Shown: in pieces, positions 21,592 through 31,824 of the stretch
Layout of the letters: each line of letters opens with the position of its first letter
Numbering within the stretch: the stretch's first letter is position 1
Origin: Pirellulales bacterium
Lineage (GTDB): Bacteria; Planctomycetota; Planctomycetia; Pirellulales; JAEUIK01
Assembly (NCBI GenBank): GCA_019745975.1
Contig: JAIESQ010000172.1
Location: 1-36,821 of the forward strand
Length of the DNA: 36,821 nucleotides
Direction of reading: 5' to 3'
Program-made: the position numbers and the translations under genes
The notes under the pieces: model-generated
Told to the model about the DNA's origin: nothing
Database searches by the model: none
Seen by the model: only the letters and a program-made list of their open reading frames with translations

Positions 21592-21980
21592 CGGTCCAGC
21601 TCCTGGTTGCTCTCAGTAGGTTTGGATGACCTGGTTATGAATCGTGAGTCTGCGTGGGCTGCCACGCGGGTAGTCCTGCCCCGCCAGACGCCAACTGCCC
21701 CGCCCGGCGTCTGGCCGCGGTCGCTTGCGCTGCCCAGCAACTTTCGGGGCAAGGTGGCGGCCGCTCTACCCGCATGGCCCTATGACGCGGCCCGCCACCC
21801 GCGATTCCCTGCGGCTGGCAGGCCCGTGTCGTTGTGGCCCACAAGTTGAGAGATGCGCGGCGCGGCAGGGTGTGACAGAAATTTCGCGGGAGATTTTTCA
21901 CGCCAATTTGGCTGGACTTCGGGGCACAACATGCTGAAGATGAATCTGATTTGATGCGTGGTCATCCGAAGGGGCCGGCG
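21592..21980. other. divergent intergenic region, probable promoters
   Basis: 390 nt between the minus-strand secreted protein and the plus-strand sigma-factor cluster; promoters for both should lie here. I see no reliable -35/-10 boxes. AAGGGG at 21969-21974 is the ribosome site for ATG 21981. Confidence 0.5.
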
Positions 21981-22787
21981 ATGACGCAACCAGCAAGCGT
22001 CGAGCGCACAATTCCTGCCGACTCCACGTCGGAGGGGCCCGCCAGTTCGTTTGCCGGCCGGATCGAACAAGCGCGCGACGGAAACAAAGTCGCGGCCGGC
22101 CAATTGCTCGACGAGAATCGCTCTTGGCTACGGCGCAAGGCCGCGCGGTTGCTGGGAGACCGCCGCGCGGCGCAAGTTGATCCGTCCGATCTTGCCCAAG
22201 ATTGCCTGGCGGCGGCGGCTGAAAATCTCCCTGCGTTCCGCGGCAGTCGGGGCGCCGCCTTTCGAGCCTGGCTAGCGACGATTCTCACGAACAAGTTTCG
22301 CGCTCTGGTGCGCCCCGGCGGCACGCTTGCCAAAGCGGTCCAGTCGCTACCTCAAGACTCGATGGGCCAGCTCGTGCTGGCCGACGACGGCTCTTCCGTC
22401 TTCACGCGCTTGGCGCGCAATGACGCCGCAGCCCTGCTGCGCGCGGGCCTGGCCGAGCTCGATGAAGCCGACCGCACTCTGATCGTCGCCCACTTCGTTC
22501 AGGGAAGCGATTACGCGGCGCTTGCGGTCGAACGTCAAACGACCGCGGCGAATCTACGGCAACAAGCGCATCGCACGCTGGCGCGGCTGCGCGCAGGGTT
22601 ACCGCTGTTGGCAGCGATCGAACGCTCACAAATGCCGCCGCACTATCGCGGCGTGTTGTGCGCCGCGCGGCTACGAAACTGGTCGATTGCGCAAATTGCA
22701 ACCGCGTGGAATCTCACGCCGCGAGCCGCGCGCGCGCTTGTGCAGAGCTCCGAAGACTGGTTGCAACGAACAGGAGGTCGACGATGA
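21981..22787 (+). CDS. ECF-type RNA polymerase sigma factor
   Basis: About 268 residues. Sigma-70 region 2 at about 24-112 (DENRSWLRRKAARLLGDRRA, VDPSDLAQDCLAAAAENLPA, FRAWLATILTNKFRALVR) and region 4 at about 150-205 (LAELDEADRTLIVAHFVQGS, TTAANLRQQAHRTLARLRAG). A further HTH-like segment follows (LRNWSIAQIATAWNLTPRAA), unusual in length for the class. Start chosen at ATG 21981 behind AAGGGG; ATG 21954 is the alternative. The stop overlaps the kinase start (ATGA at 22784-22787), so the two are translationally coupled. No anti-sigma factor is present. In planctomycetes such sigma factors are often paired with a Ser/Thr kinase that may control them. Confidence 0.92.
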   Translation: MTQPASVERTIPADSTSEGPASSFAGRIEQARDGNKVAAGQLLDENRSWLRRKAARLLGDRRAAQVDPSDLAQDCLAAAAENLPAFRGSRGAAFRAWLATILTNKFRALVRPGGTLAKAVQSLPQDSMGQLVLADDGSSVFTRLARNDAAALLRAGLAELDEADRTLIVAHFVQGSDYAALAVERQTTAANLRQQAHRTLARLRAGLPLLAAIERSQMPPHYRGVLCAARLRNWSIAQIATAWNLTPRAARALVQSSEDWLQRTGGRR

Positions 22788-24733
22788 CCACCGAGCCCGA
22801 GGTTGGCCGGCATGCACAGGACGCGCATGCGGATTCCAGTGACGTAGTGGAACTTGTCGAGGCCTACTGCGCCGAGCGCTCGCAGGGCGCGGCCATCGAG
22901 CCGGAAGATTGGCTGCGCGCACGCGGCGGCGATGCCTCGCTCGGCGAGGAGCTGCGTATCATCGATCTGCTGCGCGAGGCCTCGTCACTCATCGAGGATC
23001 ATGCCTCGGTCGACACGACACATTGCTGGCAACCGCCGACGCCACCCACAGCGGCGCCTGCGATGGCTGGCGACCAGCCCGTGTTGTCGCTTGGCGAATT
23101 GCTCGACGCCAAGCTGCGGATTCTCGGCCAGCTCGGGGCAGGCGGGATGGGAGAAGTCTACGTCGCCTGGCATGAAGTGCTCGAGCGCGAAGTGGCCGTC
23201 AAGGTATTGCTCGAAGAACATGCCGCAGACGACTCGTCGATTGGGCGATTTCGCAAGAGCATCGCGATGCAGGCGCGCATCAGCAGTCATCAGCACATAG
23301 TCGGAACGTTGGATGCCGGCGTGCATCGCGGACACATTTATCTCGTGACGGAATACGTGCCGGGGGCCGATCTGGCGGCCATTCTGCAAGCGCGGCACCC
23401 ACTCCCTTGGCGAGAAGTCAGTGAGTGGATTCGGCAAGCGGCTGTCGGACTCGCTCATGCGCACCGCGCTGGCCTCGTGCATCGCGATATCAAGCCAGGC
23501 AACTTGATTCTCGCCCTTGATGGCACAATCAAACTGCTCGACTGGGGGCTCGCGCGCGCCGGATCGAGTGGCGCCGACGATGCCGACGATGGACGCACCG
23601 CGGCCAACGTGGCGCTGGGCACGTTCGATTACATGGCCCCCGAGCAAGCCCGCGATGCCGCCACGGCCGACGCGCGCAGCGATCTGTACAGCCTCGGCTG
23701 CACCTTCTATCAATTGCTGGCAGGACGTGCGCCGTTTGGTCATCACAAGTCGCGGCTGGCCAAGGTGCAGGCGCACGGGTCGGAGCCGCCGCCGCCGTTG
23801 GACACGTTACGCCGCGACGTGCCAGGCCGTGTGCAGTCGGTCATCGGCCGACTGCTGGAAAAGGATCCGGCGCGTCGCTATCCGACGGCGCAGGAGTTCG
23901 CCGACACTCTCGAAGCGATTCTTGCTGGTGATGCGGCGGCCGGAGTAGCGCCGCGAAAGTCGCGACGCCGGTTATTGCTGCCAGTCGTCGCTGTAACGTG
24001 CGCGTTGTTGTTGGTCTTTGTTGGGTGGCAAGTCATAACGCCGCCTGTGCCACCTGCTGTGCCACCGACGTGGACGCAGCTAGAGCTGTTCACTGCTGCC
24101 GATCCGACCGATAAGAGCCAGCCGCACGATCCGGTCTACGTCGTGATTTCCGACGGCTATCGACAGCCACCCCAACGTATTCGCACGTTCGGCGGTCCAG
24201 AGGCCTTTCGGCTCGACGGTCGTTTCAATCGGCCGACGAGCTGGGCCGTGGTATGGATCGACGATCCTCCGATCGCCGACGGCGAGGTGACGGTTGGTGG
24301 CGGAACGGCCGCGAACTTTCATCTCCTCGCGGCTGGTGAGGGCTCGGTGTTCGCATACCCGAAATCGTCCGCCGAAAGTAGCGACTTCATGACAGTCTCT
24401 CCGACGACGACACCCGGCGTACACGATGTCGTGCTCGTACTAGTCATCGATCGCGACGACGACAAGCACCGTGCAGTCGCAACGGGCTTGCTGTCCGAGC
24501 AACTAAACCGCTTGCCGCCAGAGGGCTGGCCCGTACCGCCAGTGGAATTGGACAGCATGGTGTGCACCAATCCTGCGACTAGCGAGGCCGCAATCGCATT
24601 CCGATCCCCTGGTCAACAAGTTGCAGGGCAGACTGCCCACGCGTATTTGCAAAGTATCGAATCGCGATTGCCGGCAGGCGTGCGGCCGCTAGCAGCGTTC
24701 TTTGTGCGGTCCGAGCCGCGCGGCGACGAATGA
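22784..24733 (+). CDS. membrane Ser/Thr protein kinase (PknB type)
   Basis: 649 residues. An N-terminal segment (1-100) contains a helical ECF-partner-like region (VVELVEAYCAERSQ). The kinase domain spans about 110-385: Gly loop LGAGGMGEVY, Lys140, HRDIKPGN (233-240), DWG in place of DFG (253-255), FDYMAPEQAR, DLYSLGCTFYQLLAGRAPFG. One membrane helix follows (about 396-418), then an extracytoplasmic domain of about 230 residues, beta-rich and without a known family, likely the sensor. It starts at ATG 22784 with AGGAGG, overlapping the sigma-factor stop, and ends overlapping the next frame. Position suggests it senses an outside signal and regulates the sigma factor or the CHAT proteins (inference). 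Confidence 0.93.
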   Translation: MTTEPEVGRHAQDAHADSSDVVELVEAYCAERSQGAAIEPEDWLRARGGDASLGEELRIIDLLREASSLIEDHASVDTTHCWQPPTPPTAAPAMAGDQPVLSLGELLDAKLRILGQLGAGGMGEVYVAWHEVLEREVAVKVLLEEHAADDSSIGRFRKSIAMQARISSHQHIVGTLDAGVHRGHIYLVTEYVPGADLAAILQARHPLPWREVSEWIRQAAVGLAHAHRAGLVHRDIKPGNLILALDGTIKLLDWGLARAGSSGADDADDGRTAANVALGTFDYMAPEQARDAATADARSDLYSLGCTFYQLLAGRAPFGHHKSRLAKVQAHGSEPPPPLDTLRRDVPGRVQSVIGRLLEKDPARRYPTAQEFADTLEAILAGDAAAGVAPRKSRRRLLLPVVAVTCALLLVFVGWQVITPPVPPAVPPTWTQLELFTAADPTDKSQPHDPVYVVISDGYRQPPQRIRTFGGPEAFRLDGRFNRPTSWAVVWIDDPPIADGEVTVGGGTAANFHLLAAGEGSVFAYPKSSAESSDFMTVSPTTTPGVHDVVLVLVIDRDDDKHRAVATGLLSEQLNRLPPEGWPVPPVELDSMVCTNPATSEAAIAFRSPGQQVAGQTAHAYLQSIESRLPAGVRPLAAFFVRSEPRGDE

Positions 24734-24747
24734 AGGGAAGCCCAACG

Positions 24748-27700
24748 ATGCTCGAGCCGCGAATCGGCAACAAACTGTGGTTGATGTGCCTCGTGTCGGG
24801 CCTATTTACCGCATTTGCGGTTCCCGTCGTCGCTCAAGATTCGCCGCCTGCAGCGACGACACCCAGCGAACGTGAACAGCGAGTGCAGTCGCTTCATCGC
24901 GAAGTCTCGAAGCTCTTTGCTCAGGGAGACTTCGCACGCGCCGCGGAACGTGCCGAGCTGCTAAAGGAGTTAGTCAAGGAGCTTCAGGGAGAAGAACATC
25001 CCAACTACAGCGCTGCCTTAAACAACCTGGCCGTTTTGTACAAGCTTCAGGGGAAATATCCGCAAGCGGAATCGCTCTTCAAAGAGGCATTGGCGATCAA
25101 GAAAAAAACCCTAGGAGAACGTCACCCCGACTTTGCCACCTCTCTGCTCAACCTGGCTCGGCTCTATGAGATCCAAGGAGATTACCAAGAAGCCGAGCGA
25201 TTAATGCAGCAGGGCGTGGAAATCTATCGAGAGGCATACGGCGAGGACCATCCAGAGTACGCGAATGGTCTTTGTGTGCTGGCCGCAGTGTGCGAAGCCA
25301 AGGCAGATTACTCCCGAGCAGAGACGTTGTTGCAGCAAGCGTTGACGATCTACCGGATGGCTCAAGGCGCGGAACAACCCGGTTACGCGGTCGCTTTGGG
25401 CAGACTGGCTGAGCTGTACCAAATCAAGGGGGACTTTGCCCGCGCGGAACAATCGTACCAGGAGTCACTGGCGGTCAGGCGCCAAACACTGGGCGAGGCG
25501 CATCCCGATACGGCAGCGAATGTGAACAACCTGGCCACGCTTTACGCATCGCAAGCCGACTACGGCCGCGCAGAGCAACTGTATCGGCAAGCGCTAGAGG
25601 CGCTAAGGCGGACCGTAGGAGAGCACCATCCTGATTACGCAGCCACTTTGAATAACTTGGGAGCACTGTTGCTCCAGCAAGGAGATTACGGATACGCGAC
25701 CGTGTTGTTTGAACAGGCGCTAACCATCTACAAGCTAGCGCTCGGCGAGCAACATCCCATGTACGCGAGGATCCTGCAGAACCAGGCTCAGGCTTACCAA
25801 GACATGGATGACCACGGGCGCGCTGAGTCGCTTACTCGTCAGGCATTGGAGATCAAGAAACAGAAGCTAGGCAAAGACCATCCTGATGTCGCCACGACGA
25901 TGAACAACTTGGGGTCGATTTACGAGCAACAGGGAGACTACGATCGCGCGGAGGAACTCTATCGGCAAGCCCTGGCGATTACGAGACAGGTGTTTGGAGA
26001 GGGTCATGCTGACTACGCCACGCGCCTGGGGAATCTCGCCGGTTTGTACATGAAGCAAGCGGAATATGACCGCGCGGAGCCAATTTGTCGCCAGGCCCTG
26101 GAGATAACTAAGCAAGCCCTCGGCGAGAGCCACCCCGACTATGCCCTGCGACTTGACCAACTGGCCGAGGTGTTGAGATTCCAGCGCGACTGGCCAGGAT
26201 CCGAGCAGCTTTATCGCGAGGCGATGGCGACTTCGAAGAAGGCACTCGGAGAAGACCATCTAGATTATTCCACACGTCTCAACAATCTCGCGTCACTTTA
26301 CTTCCTCAGGGGTGACTACGAGCAGGCGGAGCCCTTGTTTCAGCAAGCGCTCCAGATTCGGAAGCGTTGCGTAGGCGAACAGCACACCAAGTACGCTCAA
26401 TCGCTGAACAATCTGGCTTTTCTGTTCGCCGCCAAGAGGGATCGAGCGCGCGCCGAGTCGTTTGCTCGACAAAGCTTGGAGATCACAAAGCATAGTCTGG
26501 CCGTTGCCGCCGCTGCGCAGTCCGGGCGCCAACAGCTGAACATGATGCAGGCGATGCGCCTCTATCTCGACAGCTATGTATCGATCGCCTTTGATGACGA
26601 CGAGTTCAAGCAACGTGCGATTGAAGAGTTGCTCAATTGGAAAGGCGCGGTATTTCGCAGACATCAGCAGTTGCGAGAGGTAAGCAGCAACCCCGCGCTC
26701 GCCCCAACGTTCGCAGAGTTGCAAAGTGTTAGCGCACGGCTTGCTAACCTTGCGTTCTCTGTGCCGCAACCCGCCCAACAGCAGGCCTGGCGCGGCCAGA
26801 TTCGTGAGCTGACGGAGCGGAAGGAAGATCTCGAAGCCAACTTGGCGAAGGCCAGCATGGTCTTCAATGAGATCGGCCGAGTTACCACACTTGGTGAGTT
26901 GCAAAGCGTCCTGCCGAACGATCATGTGCTTGTTGATTTCCTCGTGATCAAAGCACCAAGGTTCACTGGCCGAAAAACGCCTGCCAGCGATTTGGACCTG
27001 CGCCAAACAGCAACGGAGGAGCGGTTAGTCGCCTTCGTGGTTCGTAGCAATTCACTAGTGTCACTCGATTTCGGGTCCGCGGCCACGATCAACAAATGGA
27101 TAACGGCCTGGCGCACCAGTTTCGCTAGCTCGGAACCGGATGACGGCAAAGCCGGGGACGAGGCCGCTCGTGCATTGCGGCGGTTGCTTTGGCTGCCGCT
27201 CGAAAAGCACTTCAAAGGGGTGCACACAGTGCTGATATCCCCTGACGGTCCCTTAAATCAACTTCCTCTCGCTGCGCTTCCTGGTGCCAAGCCCCGTAGT
27301 TTCTTGATTGAAGAGTTTGCGTTCTCTGTCGTGTCGGTACCACAGTTGCTGACGCGCATGTTCGATTCGAACGAAGAAGTGGCGGTCGATGCAAATGATC
27401 ACACGCCTTCACTACTGGTCGTCGGTGACGTCGATTTCGACGGTGACGCAGGCAGGGTGGCGCTGGCTGAGAATTCGGCGCCTGAACGACCTCGCTCGGC
27501 ATTCGGCGCGCACGATGCCAACTATTCGCCGCTGCCAGGAACCCAGGGCGAGTTGGTGGCCATCGCCAAGTTGTTCGCCGCGACGTACCCAAATTCCAAA
27601 GTCAGGCAAATCTTCGGCGCCGACGCAATCGAAGCGCGCTTTCGCGAGGAAGCTCCACAGTATCGCAGCTTGCACCTGGCCACGCATGGATTTTTTGCCC

Positions 27701-28332
27701 CGCCGGAGCAGCGTGAAACTCAGCGGAAACAGCAGGGCGACGATGGTGTGGGAGGCTGGAGCTTCGGCAGTGCCGAGGCGATCGTCGGCGTGCACCCCGA
27801 CTTGCAGTCGGGACTGGTGCTAGCCGGCGCCAACCGCCGACGCTCGACAGAAGAGGCTTTGACCATCGCCGCGCTCGATCGTGTGCCCGACGACGGCATC
27901 CTGACGGCGCTGGAAGTCGGCAATCTCGATTTGCGCGGCACTGAATTGGCTGTCCTCTCAGCTTGCGAGACCGGTCTGGGAGCCGTGGCCGGTGGTGAAG
28001 GAGTACTTGGGCTGCAGCGTGCGTTCCAAATCGCCGGCACGCGAACGACCGTCACCAGCTTATGGAAGGTTCACGACGACGCCACGCGCGTGCTGATGAC
28101 CGAGTTCTATAAGAATCTCTGGCAGCGCAAGCTCAGCAAGCTCGAGGCGCTTCGAGAAGCGCAGCTCAAGATGCTCCACGACTACGACGTCCAGTCGGGC
28201 GTGCTCCGCAGCCCCGGCCAGCTCGTACAAGGCGATCCCAAGCGGCGCGACACCACGCGCAAACCCGCGTCACCCAGCGGTCTGCCGCCCCGCTACTGGG
28301 CCGCGTTCGTGCTCTCGGGAGACTGGCGATAG
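24748..28332 (+). CDS. secreted TPR-CHAT protein 1
   Basis: About 1194 residues. Signal peptide (LWLMCLVSGLFTAFAVPVVA), then about 13 tetratricopeptide repeats of the 42-residue Kinesin-light-chain type (A..LNNLA.LY...G.Y..AE.L...AL.I), a helical linker, and a C-terminal CHAT domain (about 940-1194). The caspase-like dyad is visible: His980 in LHLATHGFFAPPE and Cys1073 in LSACETGLGAVAGGEGVL, followed by RTTVTSLWKVHDDATRVLMT. ATG 24748 chosen because AAGGGAAG precedes it; ATG 24730 overlaps the kinase stop. CHAT proteases cleave partner proteins after TPR-mediated binding; an exported one is less usual. It is paired with a close copy downstream. Substrate not visible here. Confidence 0.92.
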   Translation: MLEPRIGNKLWLMCLVSGLFTAFAVPVVAQDSPPAATTPSEREQRVQSLHREVSKLFAQGDFARAAERAELLKELVKELQGEEHPNYSAALNNLAVLYKLQGKYPQAESLFKEALAIKKKTLGERHPDFATSLLNLARLYEIQGDYQEAERLMQQGVEIYREAYGEDHPEYANGLCVLAAVCEAKADYSRAETLLQQALTIYRMAQGAEQPGYAVALGRLAELYQIKGDFARAEQSYQESLAVRRQTLGEAHPDTAANVNNLATLYASQADYGRAEQLYRQALEALRRTVGEHHPDYAATLNNLGALLLQQGDYGYATVLFEQALTIYKLALGEQHPMYARILQNQAQAYQDMDDHGRAESLTRQALEIKKQKLGKDHPDVATTMNNLGSIYEQQGDYDRAEELYRQALAITRQVFGEGHADYATRLGNLAGLYMKQAEYDRAEPICRQALEITKQALGESHPDYALRLDQLAEVLRFQRDWPGSEQLYREAMATSKKALGEDHLDYSTRLNNLASLYFLRGDYEQAEPLFQQALQIRKRCVGEQHTKYAQSLNNLAFLFAAKRDRARAESFARQSLEITKHSLAVAAAAQSGRQQLNMMQAMRLYLDSYVSIAFDDDEFKQRAIEELLNWKGAVFRRHQQLREVSSNPALAPTFAELQSVSARLANLAFSVPQPAQQQAWRGQIRELTERKEDLEANLAKASMVFNEIGRVTTLGELQSVLPNDHVLVDFLVIKAPRFTGRKTPASDLDLRQTATEERLVAFVVRSNSLVSLDFGSAATINKWITAWRTSFASSEPDDGKAGDEAARALRRLLWLPLEKHFKGVHTVLISPDGPLNQLPLAALPGAKPRSFLIEEFAFSVVSVPQLLTRMFDSNEEVAVDANDHTPSLLVVGDVDFDGDAGRVALAENSAPERPRSAFGAHDANYSPLPGTQGELVAIAKLFAATYPNSKVRQIFGADAIEARFREEAPQYRSLHLATHGFFAPPEQRETQRKQQGDDGVGGWSFGSAEAIVGVHPDLQSGLVLAGANRRRSTEEALTIAALDRVPDDGILTALEVGNLDLRGTELAVLSACETGLGAVAGGEGVLGLQRAFQIAGTRTTVTSLWKVHDDATRVLMTEFYKNLWQRKLSKLEALREAQLKMLHDYDVQSGVLRSPGQLVQGDPKRRDTTRKPASPSGLPPRYWAAFVLSGDWR

Positions 28333-28364
28333 CTGTTGCCAATCAAGGGCAGGAGACTTGGGAG

Positions 28365-31300
28365 ATGGCCCATTCGTTTCAACAGCATGCACGAGAACGG
28401 CTCGCAGTTTGCTGGCTCGTTGGCGCTACCGCATTGTCAGCCGTCTTAGGAATTGCCTGCACGCCCGACTCGCCGGTCGAGGCGCAGTCTGCCGCGCAGA
28501 GGACTAGCGCTCAACAGGCGCGACTTGCCGAGCGGTTCCAATGCCTTGTCAACGCGCGCCAGCTTGCTCAGGGAGGCAAACTCCCCGAGGCAATCGCCTC
28601 GGCTGAGCAAGCTCAGGCGATCGAGCGCGAAGTTTACGGCGCCGCGCACGCCGACATGGAGGAAACGCTCAGACTGCTGATCGAGCTTCACGAGGCGTTG
28701 GGCAATATCGATGCCGCCCTGGCATGCCACCAGCAGGTTCTTACCCTGCACGAGATGTTGCACGGGCCGACCCACTGGCGCGCGAACGAAGCGCGCTGCG
28801 ACCTGGCTTGGCAGCGCAGGTACTTCGCACTGAACGCCGCTGATCGCCGTGAGCTCGATCGCGTGCTGGCGCTAGTCCGCCCAGGCAACGAGCTGGCCTG
28901 GCAAAGGCAACTCGAGCGAGCGCTGGCGATTGAGCAAGAGATCGTCGAAACCTATCAGCGACTGATCGGCAAAGACGATCCGCGCTATGCGACCTATCTG
29001 AATAACCTCGGCTCGACCTTCCGCGGACTGGGAGATCTCGATCGCGCTGAAGGCATTTGCGCTGCCGCCCACGCGATTTTGGTCGCGCAGCTCGGTCCCG
29101 ATCATCCCGACGCCACGCCGCTCAGTCTTGCCCGGTTGGCGATGGCGCGGGGTGATTACGTAAAGGCGTTAGAGGGCCTCAAGGAAACGGCGCGCATCGT
29201 GCGCGACGCGTATGGTGAGAGCGATCAGCGCTATGCCCAGGCCATCAGTTTGCAGGGCACGGTCCATGTCGAGCTGGGCGACTATGCCAGCGCGGAGCCG
29301 CTCATGAGGCGCTACCTGGACATCGAACAGGCGACCGGCACCGACGCCACCACGCGTTTTGCGCGCGGCTTGTTCGATCTTGCTGATCTATATCACCGCA
29401 TGGGAGACTTCGCTCAGGCCAAACCTCTCTACCAGCAGGCAGCAAGCATCTACAAGGATGTTCGCGGGGAGACCTACGAACGGTACCTCGACGTCTTGGA
29501 ACGATTGGGTGAGCTCTATTTGCAATCAGGCGAGCTAGCCCGCGCCGACGAAACACTCAGCGAAGGTCTGCGGATCGTCGAGCGGCTCAATGGCCCAGCC
29601 GCGCCAGGCTGCGTCCGATTTCTGTATAAGCTGGCTCGCGAGCGGAAGTGGCAAGGAGACAATGCCGCGGCTGGCGCGCTGTTGGCCCGAACCCAGCAGA
29701 TCATGGCGGACTCCGGCGACGCGGTGCGGCTCTCCTCGGCCGCGGTCCTGATCGACCTGGCGGAGTTGGCCGGCGATCAACAGCAAGAAAAGCGGGCCCA
29801 GGAGCTTTACGACCAGGCGATTTCGGACACGGTTCGCATCCGTGGCGAAAACCATCCAGACGTGGCGCCGTGTCTCGACTGCCTGGCTGAGCATCTTGTA
29901 CGGCGGGGCCGAGAAGTGGAAGCCGAGCCGCTGCTTCACCGGGCCCTGCGCATTCTGCGCCGGCAGATGGACCGGACGGCCCTGGTCCAATCCGAGCGGC
30001 AGCAGTTGGCCATGTCGCGGCAGTATCGCGCCGGGTTAGATCACTACGTCGCCTTGGCAGCGGCCCAGCCGCAGTTTGTCGAGACGGCGTATCGCGAGGT
30101 CTATCGCTGGAAAGGCGCCGTGTTTTGCCGCCGCCGGCTCGCGCGCCGATCGTCGGACGAACCCGATGTGAACGCCAAGTGGGACGAGCTGACGAAGGTT
30201 GCCAATGAGCTGGCGGCCCTGAGTCTCAATCCACCCGGGCCAGATCATTTTGACGCCTGGAACAGCCGTCTCCGCAAACTGACCGAACAGCAGGACCAAC
30301 TCGAAATCGACCTGGGGCGCGCGGGCGTCGGTGTCGCGCTTCACGATCAGGAGGATGCCGACCCGCTCTTGGCATTGCGGACGACACTACCAGACAATGT
30401 CGTCCTCGTGGACCTGCTGGAAACCGCCGGCGAACATTCGTCTGCTGGCGGGCGCTTGATTGCTTTTGTCGTGCGCGGCGACCAACCGACCACGTTGGTT
30501 GACTTGGGCGCGGCTTTCCAGATCGCCCAGGCCGTCGAGCGTTGGCGCGACGCGATCGTGACCGAGGAACTTGACGAGTCGACAGCGCAACGCGAGATCG
30601 CTCGACTCGTCTGGCAGCCGCTCGCGCAATACACTTCGGGCGCCAGCTACGTGCTGATATCGCCCGATGGCGCAACCAGCCGCTTGCCTTGGTCGGCCCT
30701 CCCTGGCGAAGCGCCGGAGAGCTACTTGATCGAACGACTTGGTTTGGCCATTGTGCCAGTTCCACAACTCTTGCCCGAACTGTTGGCATCGACCGCTGAG
30801 GACGCATCGAAGCAACGACTGTTGGCGGTTGGTGATATCGATTTCGACGCCGGTTGCGCGGCGGCTCAGGAAGGAGTGCCGTCTTCACAGTTGGCGGCCA
30901 ATTGGCGATCGCCACTGCGAGCTGGTGCCGTGGGCAAGCTGCCGCCATTGACCGCCAGCGGGCCTGAGATCAAGGCCGTCATGAAGGCCTGGGCGCCAGG
31001 CGCCCCGTCGCCATTTGATTTACGCAGAGCGGGAGCAACCGAAGCTGAATTCCGCAAGCTGGCGCGTCACAGTCGCTGGATTCATTTGGCGACACATGGA
31101 TTCTTCGCGCCGCCCGCGCTGGTCTCGGCGCTGAGTCCGCGCGAGATGCCACTCGAGATTTACAATCAGGACTTTGTCGGCGCTCCATCCGTCATCGGCT
31201 GGGATCCCAATCTGCTTTCTGGAGTGGCCTTGGCCGGCGCCAATGCCTTGCCAGGTCCGCAAGGCGACGACGGCATCCTCACCGCCGCCGAAGTCGCGGC

Positions 31301-31709
31301 ACTCGATCTGTCCGGCTGCGAGTTGGTCACTCTCTCGGCGTGCGAAACCGGGCTCGGCGCTACCGCCGGGGGCGAAGGCGTACTTGGGCTGCAACGCGCC
31401 TTCCAGATCGCCGGAGCCCGCAGCACCGTAACCAGTTTGTGGAAGGTCCACGACGACGCTACGCGGGCCCTGATGACCGAGTTCTACACGAATCTCTGGC
31501 AGCGCAAACTTGGCAAGCTCGAGGCGCTGCGCCGAGCCCAATTGAAGATGATCGACGACTACGTCATCGCGACGGGTAAGTTGCGTGCCCCCGGAGAACG
31601 CGTGCAAGTCGATCCAAAGATTCGCGAAGCCGAGCGAGAATCAGGAGGACCCGCGGGGCTGGCACCGCGCTACTGGGCGGCGTTCGTATTGGCTGGAGAC
31701 TGGCGCTAG
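28365..31709 (+). CDS. secreted TPR-CHAT protein 2
   Basis: 1114 residues, paralogue of the preceding gene, 32 nt downstream, ribosome site AGGAGA. Signal-like start (LAVCWLVGATALSAVLGIAC, possibly a lipoprotein-type Cys). TPR repeats are fewer and more diverged than in the first copy. The CHAT domain at the C-terminus has His911 in IHLATHGFFAPP and Cys993 in LSACETGLGATAGGEGVLGL, and RSTVTSLWKVHDDATRALMT. The CHAT core is nearly identical to copy 1 while the repeat part differs, suggesting the same chemistry with different binding partners. In the same cluster as the sigma factor and kinase. Catalytic residues are intact, so both should be active. Confidence 0.92.
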   Translation: MAHSFQQHARERLAVCWLVGATALSAVLGIACTPDSPVEAQSAAQRTSAQQARLAERFQCLVNARQLAQGGKLPEAIASAEQAQAIEREVYGAAHADMEETLRLLIELHEALGNIDAALACHQQVLTLHEMLHGPTHWRANEARCDLAWQRRYFALNAADRRELDRVLALVRPGNELAWQRQLERALAIEQEIVETYQRLIGKDDPRYATYLNNLGSTFRGLGDLDRAEGICAAAHAILVAQLGPDHPDATPLSLARLAMARGDYVKALEGLKETARIVRDAYGESDQRYAQAISLQGTVHVELGDYASAEPLMRRYLDIEQATGTDATTRFARGLFDLADLYHRMGDFAQAKPLYQQAASIYKDVRGETYERYLDVLERLGELYLQSGELARADETLSEGLRIVERLNGPAAPGCVRFLYKLARERKWQGDNAAAGALLARTQQIMADSGDAVRLSSAAVLIDLAELAGDQQQEKRAQELYDQAISDTVRIRGENHPDVAPCLDCLAEHLVRRGREVEAEPLLHRALRILRRQMDRTALVQSERQQLAMSRQYRAGLDHYVALAAAQPQFVETAYREVYRWKGAVFCRRRLARRSSDEPDVNAKWDELTKVANELAALSLNPPGPDHFDAWNSRLRKLTEQQDQLEIDLGRAGVGVALHDQEDADPLLALRTTLPDNVVLVDLLETAGEHSSAGGRLIAFVVRGDQPTTLVDLGAAFQIAQAVERWRDAIVTEELDESTAQREIARLVWQPLAQYTSGASYVLISPDGATSRLPWSALPGEAPESYLIERLGLAIVPVPQLLPELLASTAEDASKQRLLAVGDIDFDAGCAAAQEGVPSSQLAANWRSPLRAGAVGKLPPLTASGPEIKAVMKAWAPGAPSPFDLRRAGATEAEFRKLARHSRWIHLATHGFFAPPALVSALSPREMPLEIYNQDFVGAPSVIGWDPNLLSGVALAGANALPGPQGDDGILTAAEVAALDLSGCELVTLSACETGLGATAGGEGVLGLQRAFQIAGARSTVTSLWKVHDDATRALMTEFYTNLWQRKLGKLEALRRAQLKMIDDYVIATGKLRAPGERVQVDPKIREAERESGGPAGLAPRYWAAFVLAGDWR

Positions 31710-31824
31710 CGCGACTCATTTGAACACATGACTTCAGAAGGCGAGTTTTCCCGGCAAAAGCATTGGCGCGGCCATGCCGTGAGGTTATTACCAAGGGAAC
31801 TCTACCAGAGTCGGAGGGCAGACG

